In this document: piece after piece, positions 1 to 11,620 of the stretch
Layout: each line of letters begins with the position of its first letter
Position numbering within the stretch: the stretch's first letter is position 1
Assembly (NCBI GenBank): GCA_032433765.1
Contig: JAVIAB010000139.1
Location: 43,679,946 to 43,743,945 of the forward strand
Source: Megaustenia siamemsis
Lineage: Eukaryota; Mollusca; Gastropoda; Stylommatophora; Ariophantidae
DNA: 64,000 nucleotides
Reading direction: 5' to 3'
Translations under genes and position numbers: made by a program
Notes under the pieces: generated by a model
Seen by the model: only the letters and a program-made list of their open reading frames with translations
The model's database searches: none
Told to the model about the DNA's origin: nothing

Positions 1-479
1 TTTGACAAATCTAACAAATAATAGTGATCTTTGCATCTTGAAATAAAACACGACTGTCTATTTAGAAGCAAAGAAGACTGGTTTGTTTAGAATTCGTTAG
101 AGCGACGCACTGGTCGTCTGTGTACAGGACTTGCAGTGGTAAATAAAGACATGTCTGTGACTGTCGTTTTTTAAAAATATTATAGAGGATGTATTTTGAG
201 TGACTAATTAATTTCATTTCACCTCATGTGGACTTCCCTAAACAATAGGAACGCTTCCATGAACTGAATAATTTAAAAATAGAAATAAAGGATTCTGATC
301 ACGTCTATGAAAAAAGGGCAGATCACTCGTCACAACATGAGCGTGGCGTATAGTGGGGTTATATGACGAATGTGCCATTATTTTTAGACCAAAGGCTAAT
401 TTTAGTGTGTTGTGGTCAGAATTAAAACGGGCATCTTTCTTAAATTAAAAAAAAACACACAGGTACTAATTAAATTAAA
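1..479. other. AT-rich DNA, nothing recognised
   Basis: I see no open frame of substance, no repeat array and no recognisable transposon piece here. Confidence 0.5.
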
Positions 480-808
480 GGACTGGTTAGTGTCGATACA
501 AGAAGTTGTTCTCGAGACAGAGAGGTTATGAGTTCAAATCCCGGCTGCACCAGTTGGAATTTTATTTATGGTGGCAATCACCCCTGGTCGCAGCAGTGAG
601 GCCCGGCTTGAAACGTCAATTACTCATCGAAGAGAAAAAATATGAGTACCTCCGAAGTCGGAGTTATCTGCCCGTACGGCTAGGGTTCCCTGTGCACACG
701 GCTGCCAGGTAAAAATTGACTTTCACACAAATTTCAGTTCATAGTTTCTAAGGACTTCGCTAGAAGTGAAAGCGGGCAAACGAAAAAAAAAAAACAATAA
801 ATAAATAA
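480..808 (+). repeat. SINE-B copy
   Basis: This copy aligns along its length with the one at 9144-9444. Shared stretches include a B-box-like GAGTTCAAATCCC, the core GAAACGTCAATTACTCATCG, GAGTACCTCCGAAGTCGGAG, and a 3' end GGCGAACGAAAAA-type A-rich tail. The B-box-like motif near the start and the poly-A tail suggest a tRNA-derived SINE moved by LINE machinery. The short open frame inside it is not a gene. The flanking duplication is not clear at this copy. Confidence 0.7.
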
Positions 809-1289
809 AAGATCTACTCTCGACCCCGCATGCTATTTTGTGTATTGTATGTAATATCATACATTTTATATTTGTGTCTATCTCTCTCTAATTAAAGGAT
901 GGGTTAATCTAATAGCCATCGAATGGATTCAACCCAACCTCTTGCCATCAGTAGATCATTTATCTAACCACTTCTCTACCACGGCTTCCTCAAACAATTA
1001 GCACATTGGAAGGATGGTGCAAGTGGCAATATTTATTCACACTTCCATCGACATAACAAAGTCGATTTGGTCAAAACCACGTCATGTCGTCCAATTTTCC
1101 AAGAAAAAAAAACTAAATAACTAGTTAGTGCCCATATTCTGTGACAGAGTGAATTTGATAAAGGTAAATCTCGGCACATTTGGAACAAACCCCGACCTTA
1201 TAGTATACACCACATATATCATATTTTCACTGCCCTCATGTTATTTTACGGTACTTGTATGATAGTATACCCGCTTACAATATTTCTGC
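809..1289. other. AT-rich DNA, nothing recognised
   Basis: No supported gene or repeat is visible in this stretch between SINE-B and the minisatellite that precedes repeat D. Confidence 0.45.
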
Positions 1290-1385
1290 GTCAGTGTTAG
1301 TCATGCCTCGTATCGCTGTGTGCATGTCTGTGTTAGTCACATCTCATATCTCTGTGTGTGCGTGCCTGTGTTAGTCACCTCTAGT
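1290..1385. repeat. Minisatellite of TGTGTTAGTCA units
   Basis: About three degenerate units of a roughly 36-38 bp repeat (GTGTTAGTCAYATCTCATATC...). The same repeat is greatly expanded at 36290-36985, also immediately upstream of a repeat D copy. The two therefore appear to travel together. Confidence 0.7.
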
Positions 1386-1732
1386 GACCCGGGCAGATGG
1401 TGCTCGTAAACCTGGGAGGGCCGACCATCTAAGGGCAGAATCCCCCTACAGAAAAGATCATCTGCTACCTTGCAGGAAGATTGGGGACAATCAAAGGCTA
1501 AGGAATGCAAACCTGAATAAAATGCTGGCTGAAATCGGATGCACTGGGCCACTGGCGCAGAACACAGTGCAACGTTTTAACAGGTGTTCAATAAGAGTGG
1601 ATCTGGTAGACTCTAATTGTGATGTTCTGCCTGTGGGGGCGATCAACACACTGAACCTGCCTGCTGACTTCATCTGAGAGTCTGGCATCCTATTCTGATT
1701 GAGTCCTGATCGCAGAGAGAGAGAGAGAGAGA
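1386..1732 (+). repeat. Repeat D copy ending in (GA)n
   Basis: This roughly 340-bp block is nearly identical to 36986-37361. Both begin with GGGCAGATGGTGCTCGTAAA, contain AGGAAGATTGGGGACAATCA, and end with TGATTGAGTCCTGATCGCAG followed by a GA tract. A frame of about 97 codons runs through both copies. It could be a remnant of a transposon open frame or a chance frame in a SINE-like repeat, and I do not recognise the protein. A diverged piece also lies at 5779-5882 on the minus strand. Confidence 0.7.
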
Positions 1733-1837
1733 ATTTGGCCGTGTGGTGAGATACCATGTTGGTTCGGTGCAAGTTTTGATACTTGAAAGTCAATATTGTT
1801 GAACAAGAAGAGTCTAGAAATTCTGCTCTAAAGGATA

Positions 1838-2337
1838 ACAGACGGGCGGACAGACAGTCAATCGGACGGACAGAAGGGCGAACAGACGGACGGACAGACA
1901 ATCGGACAGACAATCGGACGGACAGACGGGCGGACAAACGGGCAGACAGACGGACGGACAGACAATCGGACAGACAATCGGACGGACAGACGGGCGGACA
2001 GACGGGCGGACAGACAATCGGACGGACAGACGGGCGGACAGACGGGCGGACAGACGGACGGACAGACAATCGGACGGACAGACGGGCGGACAGACAATCG
2101 GACAGACAATCGGACGAACAGATGGACGGATACAGAGATTGACAGATAGACGGATGGACGGACGGAAGATAAGGCAGACAGATACACAGAAAGATAGACA
2201 AACATATGGACGAACGAACGGACGGCTTGGCAGGTGGGAGGGCTGACGGACGGACGGACAGACAGACAGGCATACAGGCAGACAGACAGACAGAGACAGA
2301 CAGACAGGCATGCAGCTAGGCAGGCAGGCTGGCTGGC
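1838..2337. repeat. GGACAGAC-type simple/minisatellite array
   Basis: Degenerate array of 4-12 bp units (GGACGGACAGAC, GGGCGGACAGAC, AATCGGACAGAC). It opens long low-complexity frames on both strands (Cys/Leu/Ser/Val/Pro-rich or Arg/Asp/Thr-rich), which are artefacts of the repeat. It grades into the GATA array. Confidence 0.95.
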
Positions 2338-2851
<514 letters not shown>

Positions 2852-3827
2852 TATGGTTCTACATATCCTACAAATCTTTATGTCATTATAGTCAAGCTTA
2901 GGTTAATCTTTAAATTCATAATTATTTTGTTAATTTGGACATATTTATCTGACTTACTATTTAAGAGACACTTAAGGTCATCGAGATGAAACATAGGTAT
3001 AATGTTCATAATTGAAACTTATCAAAATATAAATCAAATTACCTTGAAAACGTTGCCCAACACGAAAGCATTGTTAACCATGTTTAATTTTATTTAGACA
3101 TGAGCACTTATGGATCGCCATGAACGTTGGTTCGGTGATGAAGAGTTAATTTTACAATATTTGCCTTCTTCGCGTACACGTTAAGATGTTTGCTGTGGCT
3201 TCTCTATAATTTTCATTTGGTTTACAGTCCGTGCGTGGCTACACGACAATGAAGCCGCGACGTATGCACAATTTTGATTACAGAATCCTACTTTTAGCAC
3301 TGACGCATTGACGCATTTGTTCATCATTTATGGATCTGATCTCCGCGCTGTAATGTTGATTCTTATAATCAATAATCAGTAGCAGCCATTAACCAAAATG
3401 GCAGGTGCGGGCGTTGGTTAATTCACACGATGCAAACTCGAAGTCCACAAATAACTTCTTTAAAAGTGCATTAAACAACACGAGAGAAATGTTTTCATTC
3501 AAAGAAATAAAATAAGGCAAATTGCTGATCGGAGATATCGCGAGTTAATTAATTTTTTTGTTTTTTAAAACCAGAGTGTAAATCGTGGAACCAGGTAAAC
3601 CAAGCAAGCTATTGTAAAACATTAGTGAAACAAATACGACCGGACATATTTGTATTTGTTTTAGAACTATCACTACTAAGAGTACTCGGACACTGCCCTT
3701 CAAGGTTTTAGTCTCTGACATGATAACATTGGAAGATTTCAGAACGGTACACGAACTCCATAGCACTGGCGAGTGTATCCTGGCGAGTGTCCCAGAGGAT
3801 AATTTAAGAAATGCTATTTTTCCTTTA
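2852..3827. other. Unique DNA, nothing recognised
   Basis: No tandem repeat, transposon piece or convincing coding frame. A 73-codon minus frame at 3545-3766 has no recognisable motif and I do not call it a gene. Confidence 0.45.
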
Positions 3828-5495
3828 GTGACAGTGATGTAAATGTTGCTTATGTTTGTTTATTGTTGTTAAATGTTGGCTTGGACAGTGATGTAAATGT
3901 TGCTTACGTTTGTTTATTGTTGTTAAATGTTGGCTCGGACAGTGATGAAAATGTTGCTTATGTTTGTTTATTGTTGTTAAATGTTGGCTCGGACAGTGAT
4001 GAAAATGTTGCTTATGTTTGTTTATTATTGTTAAATGTTGGCTCGGACAGTGATGAAAATCTTGCTTATGTTTGTTTATTGTTGTTAAATATTGGCTCGG
4101 ACAGTGATGAAAATGTTGCTTATGTTTGTTTATTATTGTTAAATGTTGGCTCGGACAGTGATGAAAATGTTGCTTATCTTTGCTTATTGTTGTTAAATAT
4201 TGGCTCGGACAGTGATGAAAATGTTGCTTATGTTTGTTTATTGTTGTTAAATATTGGCTCGGACAGTGATGAAAATGTTGCTTATCTTTGCTTATTGTTG
4301 TTAAATATTGGCTCGGACAGTGATGAAAATGTTGCTTATCTTTGTTTATTGTTGTTAAATATTGGCTCGGACAGTGATGAAAATGTTGCTTATCTTTGTT
4401 TATTGTTGTTAAATATTGGCTCGGACAGTGATGAAAATGTTGCTTATCTTTGTTTATTGTTGTTAAATATTGGCTCGGACAGTGATGAAAATGTTGCTTA
4501 TCTTTGCTTATTGTTGTTAAATATTGGCTCGGACAGTGATGAAAATGTTGCTTATCTTTGTTTATTGTTGTTAAATATTGGCTCGGACAGTGATGAAAAT
4601 GTTGCTTATCTTTGTTTATTGTTGTTAAATATTGGCTCGGACAGTGATGAAAATGTTGCTTATCTTTGTTTATTGTTGTTAAATATTGGCTCGGACAGTG
4701 ATGAAAATGCTGCTTATCTTTGTTTATTGTTGTTAAATATTGGCTCGGACAGTGATGAAAATGTTGCTTATATTTGTTTATTGTTGTTAATTGTTGGCTC
4801 GGACAGTGATGAAAATGTTGCTTATGTTTGTTTATTGTTGTTAAATGTTGGCTCGGACAGTGATGAAAATGTTGCTTATCTTTGCTTATTGTTGTTAAAT
4901 ATTGGCTCGGACAGTGATGAAAATGTTGCTTATGTTTGTTTATTGTTAAATATTGGCTCGGACAGTGATGAAAATGTTGCTTATCTTTGTTTATTGTTGT
5001 TAAATACTGGCTCGGACAGTGATGAAAATGTTGCTTATCTTTGTTTATTGTTGTTAAATATTGGCTCGGACAGTGATGAAAATGTTGCTTATGTTTGTTT
5101 ATTGTTGTTAAATGTTGGCTCGGACAGTGATGTAAATGTTGCTTATGTTTATTTATTGTTAAATGTTGGCTCGGACAGTGATGTAAATGTTGCTTATGTT
5201 TGTTTATTGTTAAATATTGGCTCGGACAGTGATGTAAATGTTGCTTATGTTTGTTTATTGTTAAATATTGGCTCGGACAGTGATGTAAATGTTGCTTATG
5301 TTTGTTTATTGTTAAATGTTGTCTCGGACAGTGATGTAAATGTTGCTTATGTTTGTTTATTGTTAAATATTGGCTCGGACAGTGATGTAAATGTTGCTTA
5401 TATTTGTTTATTGTTAAATGTTGGCTCGGACAGTGATGTAAATGTTGCTTATATTTGTTTATTGTTAAATGTTGGCTCGGACAGTGATGTAAAGG
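3828..5495 (+). repeat. 54/51-bp minisatellite, about 31 units, open in one frame
   Basis: About 31 tandem units. The consensus 54-bp unit translates as NVAYVCLLLLNVGSDSDE. From about 4930, and consistently after about 5140, units lose one leucine codon and become 51 bp. All length changes are multiples of three, so a 565-codon frame stays open (3863-5560) and runs a few codons into non-repeat DNA. Variation is mostly Val/Ile/Leu at two positions and Glu/Val at the unit end. There is no signal peptide, flanking coding exon or known domain. I favour a plain minisatellite, since any 54-bp unit without a stop gives this pattern. Confidence 0.9.
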
Positions 5496-5778
5496 TTCTA
5501 CTCTTCTCGAGTATTATCCATCAACCTTCCTTTCCTAAACATGGGGCTATGGAACATTAGGACTTGATCTAAAAAGCCATAAGGTAAGGAGTCAATGGGA
5601 GAATCGCAATCATCCTTATATAACTCAAACTTAGTATCTGAATGTGAGGTCAGAATACAAACTTCAACGATATAGTGATTCCTTGAAGCAAATATAAGTA
5701 TTTTTTTCTGAAATGGCTTATTTCGTAGAAACCAATACATCAAACTCTGCTTGCGCACATGTTAAATACGTTGCAGTA
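5496..5778. other. Nothing recognised
   Basis: Short unique stretch between the minisatellite and a diverged repeat D piece, with no supported gene. Confidence 0.4.
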
Positions 5779-5882
5779 GTTTTGCGTCCTATGGCTCAGT
5801 GCATTCGATTTCCGTTAATACTTTATTTGGAATGCTTTCATTAGCCTTTAGTTGCCAGATTGTCCTTTCTGTAGGGGGTTTC
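5779..5882 (-). repeat. Diverged fragment of repeat D
   Basis: On the minus strand this segment aligns with the middle of repeat D (1448-1552). Shared stretches include CCCCCTACAGAAA and CAATCTG, then ATAAA...GAAATCG and ATGCACTG. In conceptual translation both copies share an AEIGCTGP / TEIECTEP-like end. It is older than the two near-identical copies elsewhere in the window. Confidence 0.55.
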
Positions 5883-6235
5883 AACACTTTGAAGATTGTC
5901 ATTCTCAGGTTCACGAGCACTATCTGACCCAGAGTTTGTTTTCTCCTAGGCGACCATGTCTTTCTAGACTCGTGAGCATGATTTTTACCATAATGGAGTG
6001 ATTCAGTGGATACCATGGCACTGAGATATAGAAGGAAGTTAGAAATACAGTGTTAGCTTCACTGCAGCTTCGTATTTTGATGCGTTTATGTGCATTCCTT
6101 CGCCGTGACCCTTCTAATATAAAAGGAAACAATGTGCTAGCCAAAGAATAAGGGAAAACATCACAAGATAATCTGATTATCTATGAAGAAGTCAAATCCA
6201 TTTTCAAAGGGTAATGCCATAAAAGGTGAAAATCA

Positions 6236-6560
6236 TCATCATCATCATCATCATCATGAAGTACCGGGCCTGCTGGCGTAGGTGATCATGTCTCTCCACA
6301 ACTTTCGATCTCGACAGATATTTATCATTTCTGTTGTTGACCTTCTGCCAAGCCATTCTCTTAAGTTGTCTGGTATTTTTTCTCTTTGTTTCCCTCTATC
6401 TCTTCGTCCCTCAATTTTCCCAGTTGTTCCAATATATTCCAGTTGTTCTCTTCTCATTACATGGCCAAACAACGTTGGAAACAGACTACCTAAAACACAA
6501 CATAGAAAAAATATATTATCAACTGTTTAGGAGGACTTCAGGGAAGATGGCGCCATGATC
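6236..6560 (-). mobile_element. LINE family A, 3' end with ATG-repeat tail
   Basis: Minus-strand translation gives a typical C-terminal end of a non-LTR retrotransposon polyprotein: FGHVMRREQLEYIGTTGKIE..., then REWLGRRSTTEMIN and LWRDMITYASRPGT, followed by (ATG)n. The 3' trinucleotide tail is typical of RTE-like LINEs, so the clade is an inference. The copy is 5' truncated. Its upstream edge at 6366 is also the left edge of the direct duplication described separately. Confidence 0.8.
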
Positions 6561-6796
6561 TCCAGGCCTTGTAGACAGTGCCAACACTCAAACAGTATTT
6601 CGGTTTATTCCAGTGAATTTGAGTATGAAGAAGCTATGGCCGTTGAGCAAGGAAGATGATCTGTGGACTAAACTAAAATATACTAAATATATTGAGTTCA
6701 CTAAACAAGGCACACGAGAAAGAAGACAAAACAAAATCTAGTCAAGTTTAAAATGTGGAATATACGGACTCTTGCTTTAGTGTCAATATTTGTCAA

Positions 6797-6915
6797 TCTT
6801 TAGTCTGGCAGTCTTGGTCTGCCTCTGCCTCTTTTACCTTGTATCTTCCCCTTCAGGATTACTTTTAGTAGGCTGTTGTGTCTTTTAACATGGCCCAAGA
6901 ATCGCATTTGGGTCA
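6797..6915 (-). mobile_element. LINE family B 3' fragment
   Basis: Closely matches the 14760-14880 segment (AGTCTTGGTCTGCCTCTGCC, TTTACCTTGTAT, CTGTTGTGTCTTTTAACATG). On the minus strand this corresponds to the C-terminal GRYKVKEAEADQD-like end of a LINE-B reverse transcriptase polyprotein. Confidence 0.65.
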
Positions 6916-7045
6916 GTATTACGCAACTGTTTTTTTTTATATTTCTAGAAGAGTAATGGAACCATTAAAGGCTAGGTTCGATGGGTCGATTTGATCTTTT
7001 GCCTTCATTAGACCGGCTCATTAAGCACTTCGTTATAGCGATACT

Positions 7046-7307
7046 GAAAGCCGCGATAGCTCAGTGGTTAGTAAACTGGACTACAAAGGATAAGAGGTAG
7101 GATACGATCCCAACCGACGGCCCCCGGTTCACCCAGCCTTTAATGGGTACCGGATTTTTTTCTGGGAAAGTAAAACGGCACGGCGTAATACCGACCACAT
7201 TACCCCAAAAATCATGTGCCGAAGGTCTGTAAAATGTAAGGTCGTTAATACCATATTCCTTATATGCCACTTGGCGTGACGGGGGTACTTTACTTTTTTT
7301 TTTTTAC
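7046..7307 (+). mobile_element. SINE-A, complete, with 12-bp target duplication
   Basis: A tRNA-derived SINE. The head carries an A-box-like TAGCTCAGTGGTTAGT and a B-box-like GGATACGATCCC. The body has CCGGTTCACCCAGCC, a CGGCACGGCGTAATACCGAC core and CATGTGCCGAAGGTCTGTAA, and it ends CTTGGCGTGACGGGGGTACT plus a T-rich tract. It is flanked by perfect 12-bp duplications TATAGCGATACT at 7034-7045 and 7308-7319. The tRNA-like head is part of the SINE and not a tRNA gene. Confidence 0.92.
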
Positions 7308-7319
7308 TATAGCGATACT

Positions 7320-7640
7320 CAATACACAACTGAGACATGGACACATGCAATAAGAGTTAGAAAAAAATTCAGTTATTTTCTAATGGCGTGAGAAGGGATA
7401 TGTTATTTTTTTAATAACAGAGAAATTAGAGGCAGTTAAAAGAAGACAAAGGGAAGATTATCTTACATTATTATCTAAAGGGGGTGATGGAGAAACGGCG
7501 ATAGGCTTAATCGGATGAGCCTCGGACAGAAAAATATAGAGAAACGTGATCGCCATTGCCAGACAGCCTTATACTAAATGTTTGATTCGTTGTTTTAATA
7601 AAAGTATTAGGGATGAATAATTATCGATCCAATGTCATAC
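7320..7640. other. Nothing recognised
   Basis: AT-rich DNA inside duplication copy 1 with no gene or repeat visible. Confidence 0.4.
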
Positions 7641-7645
7641 AATAG

Positions 7646-7757
7646 AAGGGCCATCGACATCTATAGCAGAAAGGGCCATCGACATCTATAGCAGTAAGGG
7701 CCATCGACATCTATAGCAGTAAGGGCCATCGACATCTATAGCAGTAAGGGCCATCAT
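7646..7757. repeat. 25-bp minisatellite, about 4 units
   Basis: Tandem AAGGGCCATCGACATCTATA-type units of 25 bp. The same array has about eight units at 10894-11097. Here it abuts the 3' end of a minus-strand RNase H LINE, the position where other copies carry an ATAACTCA tail. Confidence 0.95.
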
Positions 7758-8480
7758 CTTTGTACTCCGAACATGTCCATAGGTGCCAGGATCCCCTCCT
7801 CAGCAAGTCCCGCAGTGTCCAGCGACTGACGACTCCAGTTCTGTGTTGGTTGATAAGTCTTCTTACATGTCCACTCAGTTTCTCATTTCTGGCTGTGCCC
7901 ATCTTAACTCCCATCTCTTTCATCCGAAGGAGTGACGTGGATTTGAGGTGGTCGAAGTCCTGTGCTCTTCCCGCATCTCGAAGGGCATTGATGGTGTCCG
8001 CCCGATCCAATGGTTGACCGTCATCAACAACAGCTGAGCTATCCAACCTGTCCGCTCTTTCATTTCCTCATACTCCCGAATATCCAGGGACATAGACAAA
8101 GGTGACCTTAGTGTATTTTTGACTACTGCAAGGACTGTAACCATTGCATGTGTACAGAGCCCGCCTCCATATTTTTTTATCATGCTAAGCGAATCACTCA
8201 GTATACATGCGTGGGTGTAGTCTTGTAACTCTAACCAGTTGATATGGTCCTGACATGTCCTGATCACTGCCATCAACTACATCGTCATGCTACTCGTGGT
8301 CATGACGTATGCACCACTGTCTTGTCTGACTACTTTTCCTGCCGAGCGTGCTGTAAATGCCCATGCACTTCTTTGGTGTCCTATTACAGATACTAGCTCT
8401 CACACTGTTTTTGCTCATCTGTATGTGTCTAGGATAGGACTATTTCTACGACACTATTGGCTGAGAGTTTAGTTTCACTT
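7758..8480 (-). mobile_element. LINE family E, RNase H region, degenerate
   Basis: Minus-strand fragments match the RNase H copy at 50183-50760: WLELQDYTHACILSDSLSMI, GQPLDRADTINALRDAGRA, then MGTARNEKLSGHVRRLINQ and RTGVVSRWTLRDLLRRGS. The frame is broken several times, and the catalytic GNERADRLAS region is mutated. The upstream part (to about 8480) matches the sequence before the RNase H domain at 38476-38560. Confidence 0.8.
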
Positions 8481-8559
8481 ACTCTCTTTATTTTTTACAA
8501 TGAAATCAAGCGTTGGCACACGTTTACCACTTTCATGCTTTACAATCTTTATCATAACG

Positions 8560-9143
8560 TAGTGCTACCAATGATCATGTCTCTCCACAACTTTCGATCT
8601 CGACAGTTAGTTATCATTTCTGATGTTGACCTTCTGCCAAGCCATTCTCTTAAGCTGTCTGGTATCTTTTCTCTTTGCTTCCCTCTATCTCTTCGTACCT
8701 CATTTTCCCAGTTGTTACAATATATTCCAGCTGTTACCTTCTCATTACATGGCCAAAAATGACGATTGTTTCTTCCTAATATTGGAAATTAGCTCTCTCT
8801 TTGCTTTGGCCTCTTTCAGAACGTTTTCATTACCCTTCTTAGCTGTCCATGGTATTCTCAACATTCTTCTATAAAACCACATTTCTTCAGACTCCAGTGA
8901 TTTTCTTGTCTGTTGTCCTATTGTCCATGATTCACATCCATATGTTAGGACTGGTTTACATAACATTTAAGAACTCTTTTTCTGGTTTCCATTGTCAAAA
9001 ATGGATTGCATAGTACATTTCTCATTTTTTTAAAAGCTGCTTTTGCTTGAGCCATTCTGCATCTCACCTCTGTTGTGCATCTTCCGTCTGAGGTAAACAA
9101 AGTTCCCAAATATTTAAATTAATTTACCTGTTTTAATATTGTT
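8560..9143 (-). mobile_element. LINE family A, 3' half (interrupted by SINE-B)
   Basis: Minus-strand translation includes TYGCESWTIGQQTRKSLE and WFYRRMLRIPWTAKKGNENV, then the FG..MRREQ-type end, with frameshifts. The same LINE continues upstream at 9445-9614, on the other side of a SINE-B insertion. The intact arrangement can be seen at 16420-17080. Confidence 0.85.
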
Positions 9144-9444
9144 TTAATTTTGGGGGACTGGTTGACCTCGAGGCAAGACCCCGGCTTCGAGACATAAATT
9201 TTGTGGGTTCAAATCTCGACTACACGGTGATTTCTCTCTGCGGCAACCACCCCTGGCAGCGTGAAACGTCAATTACTCATCGACGGAAAAAAATGAGTAC
9301 CTCCGAAGTCGGAGTTATCTGCCTGTTCGGCGAGGGACCCCTGTGCATACCGCTGCCAAGGAAAAATGGATTAACACGCAAAATTCAGTTCCTAGTCTCT
9401 AGGGACTTCGTCAGAGGTAAAAGCTGGCGAACGAAAAAAAAAAT
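9144..9444 (+). mobile_element. SINE-B inserted in LINE-A, 8-bp target duplication
   Basis: Matches the copy at 480-808. Compared with the uninterrupted LINE-A at 16990-17045, the host sequence is split and ATATTGTT is duplicated at 9136-9143 and 9445-9452. This fixes the SINE-B boundaries: the start is near TTAATTTTGGGGGACTGG and the end is an A-rich tail after GGCGAACG. The B-box-like GGGTTCAAATCTC suggests a tRNA-derived promoter. Confidence 0.88.
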
Positions 9445-9614
9445 ATATTGTTCAGCTTGTCTTTTTTTTGCACTGCGGTGATCTCTTTTTGTTGTTGTTA
9501 CCATTATTTCTGTCTTTTTGATATTAAGGCTGAGTCCTTTATTTTTGCTGTCTTTCACTATAATGTCTAACATTTCTTGTAACTCATTTTCACTCTTAGC
9601 GATTAAGACAGTGT
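9445..9614 (-). mobile_element. LINE family A, reverse-transcriptase fragment
   Basis: Minus-strand translation [19 protein letters not shown] then NKGLSLNIKKTEIMVTTTK is the segment just after the YADD box of a LINE reverse transcriptase. It holds an uninterrupted TCTGTC at 9509-9514, the very site where element 1 is inserted in its paralogue at 17075/28176. The segment is cut at 9614 by the direct duplication. Confidence 0.85.
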
Positions 9615-10994
9615 TGTCTGGTATTTTTTCTCTTTGTTTCCCTCTATCTCTTCGTCCCTCAATTTTCCCAGTTGTTCCAATATATTCCAGTTGTTCTCTT
9701 CTCATTACATGGCCAAACAACGTTGGAAACAGACTACCTAAAACACAACATAGAAAAAATATATTATCAACTGTTTAGGAGGACTTCAGGGAAGATGGCG
9801 CCATGATCTCCAGGCCTTGTAGACAGTGCCAACACTCAAACAGTATTTCGGTTTATTCCAGTGAATTTGAGTATGAAGAAGCTATGGCCGTTGAGCAAGG
9901 AAGATGATCTGTGGACTAAACTAAAATATACTAAATATATTGAGTTCACTAAACAAGGCACACGAGAAAGAAGACAAAACAAAATCTAGTCAAGTTTAAA
10001 ATGTGGAATATACGGACTCTTGCTTTAGTGTCAATATTTGTCAATCTTTAGTCTGGCAGTCTTGGTCTGCCTCTGCCTCTTTTACCTTGTATCTTCCCCT
10101 TCAGGATTACTTTTAGTAGGCTGTTGTGTCTTTTAACATGGCCCAAGAATCGCATTTGGGTCAGTATTACGCAACTGTTTTTTTTTTATATTTCTAGAAG
10201 AGTAATGGAACCATTAAAGGCTAGGTTCGATGGGTCGATTTGATCTTTTGCCTTCATTAGACCGGCTCATTAAGCACTTCGTTATAGCGATACTGAAAGC
10301 CGCGATAGCTCAGTGGTTAGTAAACTGGACTACAAAGGATAAGAGGTAGGATACGATCCCAACCGACGGCCCCCGGTTCACCCAGCCTTTAATGGGTACC
10401 GGATTTTTTTCTGGGAAAGTAAAACGGCACGGCGTAATACCGACCACATTACCCCAAAAATCATGTGCCGAAGGTCTGTAAAATGTAAGGTCGTTAATAC
10501 CATATTCCTTATATGCCACTTGGCGTGACGGGGGTACTTTACTTTTTTTTTTTTACTATAGCGATACTCAATACACAACTGAGACATGGACACATGCAAT
10601 AAGAGTTAGAAAAAAATTCAGTTATTTTCTAATGGCGTGAGAAGGGATATGTTATTTTTTTAATAACAGAGAAATTAGAGGCAGTTAAAAGAAGACAAAG
10701 GGAAGATTATCTTACATTATTATCTAAAGGGGGTGATGGAGAAACGGCGATAGGCTTAATCGGATGAGCCTCGGACAGAAAAATATAGAGAAACGTGATC
10801 GCCATTGCCAGACAGCCTTATACTAAATGTTTGATTCGTTGTTTTAATAAAAGTATTAGGGATGAATAATTATCGATCCAATGTCATACAATAGAAGGGC
10901 CATCGACATCTATAGCAGAAAGGGCCATCGACATCTATAGCAGTAAGGGCCATCGACATCTATAGCAGTAAGGGCCATCGACATCTATAGCAGT
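9615..10994. repeat. Direct duplication, copy 2
   Basis: Second copy of 6366-7745. It contains a LINE-A 3' end (9615-9790, minus), a LINE-B scrap (about 10046-10165, minus), a SINE-A (10295-10556) and the 25-bp minisatellite. Its left end fuses a LINE-A C-terminus directly to a LINE-A reverse-transcriptase segment, giving a frame at 9385-9720 (minus) that is a junction artefact. Confidence 0.9.
10295..10556 (+). mobile_element. SINE-A inside duplication copy 2
   Basis: Identical in layout to 7046-7307, with the same flanking TATAGCGATACT repeats. It was therefore copied with the segment and is not an independent insertion. Confidence 0.9.
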
Positions 10995-11097
10995 AAGGGC
11001 CATCGACATCTATAGCAGAAAGGGCCATCGACATCTATAGCAGTAAGGGCCATCGACATCTATAGCAGTAAGGGCCATCGACATCTATAGCAGTAAG
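10894..11097. repeat. 25-bp minisatellite, about 8 units
   Basis: Expanded version of the array at 7646-7757 (GGGCCATCGACATCTATAGC core). Units alternate AGTAAGGG and AGAAAGGG joints, which suggests that a block of units was duplicated together. Confidence 0.95.

Positions 11098-11620
<523 letters not shown>

Larger units (their letters stand above)
6366..7745. repeat. Direct duplication, copy 1 (about 1.38 kb)
   Basis: This segment is repeated almost base for base at 9615-10994, with an offset of about 3249 bp. It includes the end of a LINE-A, a LINE-B scrap, a complete SINE-A with its target duplications, and the start of a 25-bp minisatellite. The left junction shares TTGTCTGGTATTTT with the other copy, and the LINE-A reading frame is broken there. 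Confidence 0.9.

Noticed and set aside
1491..2311. Long Cys/Leu/Ser/Pro frames on the minus strand
   Set aside because: Low-complexity translation of the GGACAGAC array, without independent support.
7050..7122. Possible tRNA gene (also near 10299, 30450, 41140, 60125)
   Set aside because: The A- and B-box-like sequences belong to the heads of SINE-A copies that have SINE bodies and target-site duplications. The cloverleaf is incomplete.
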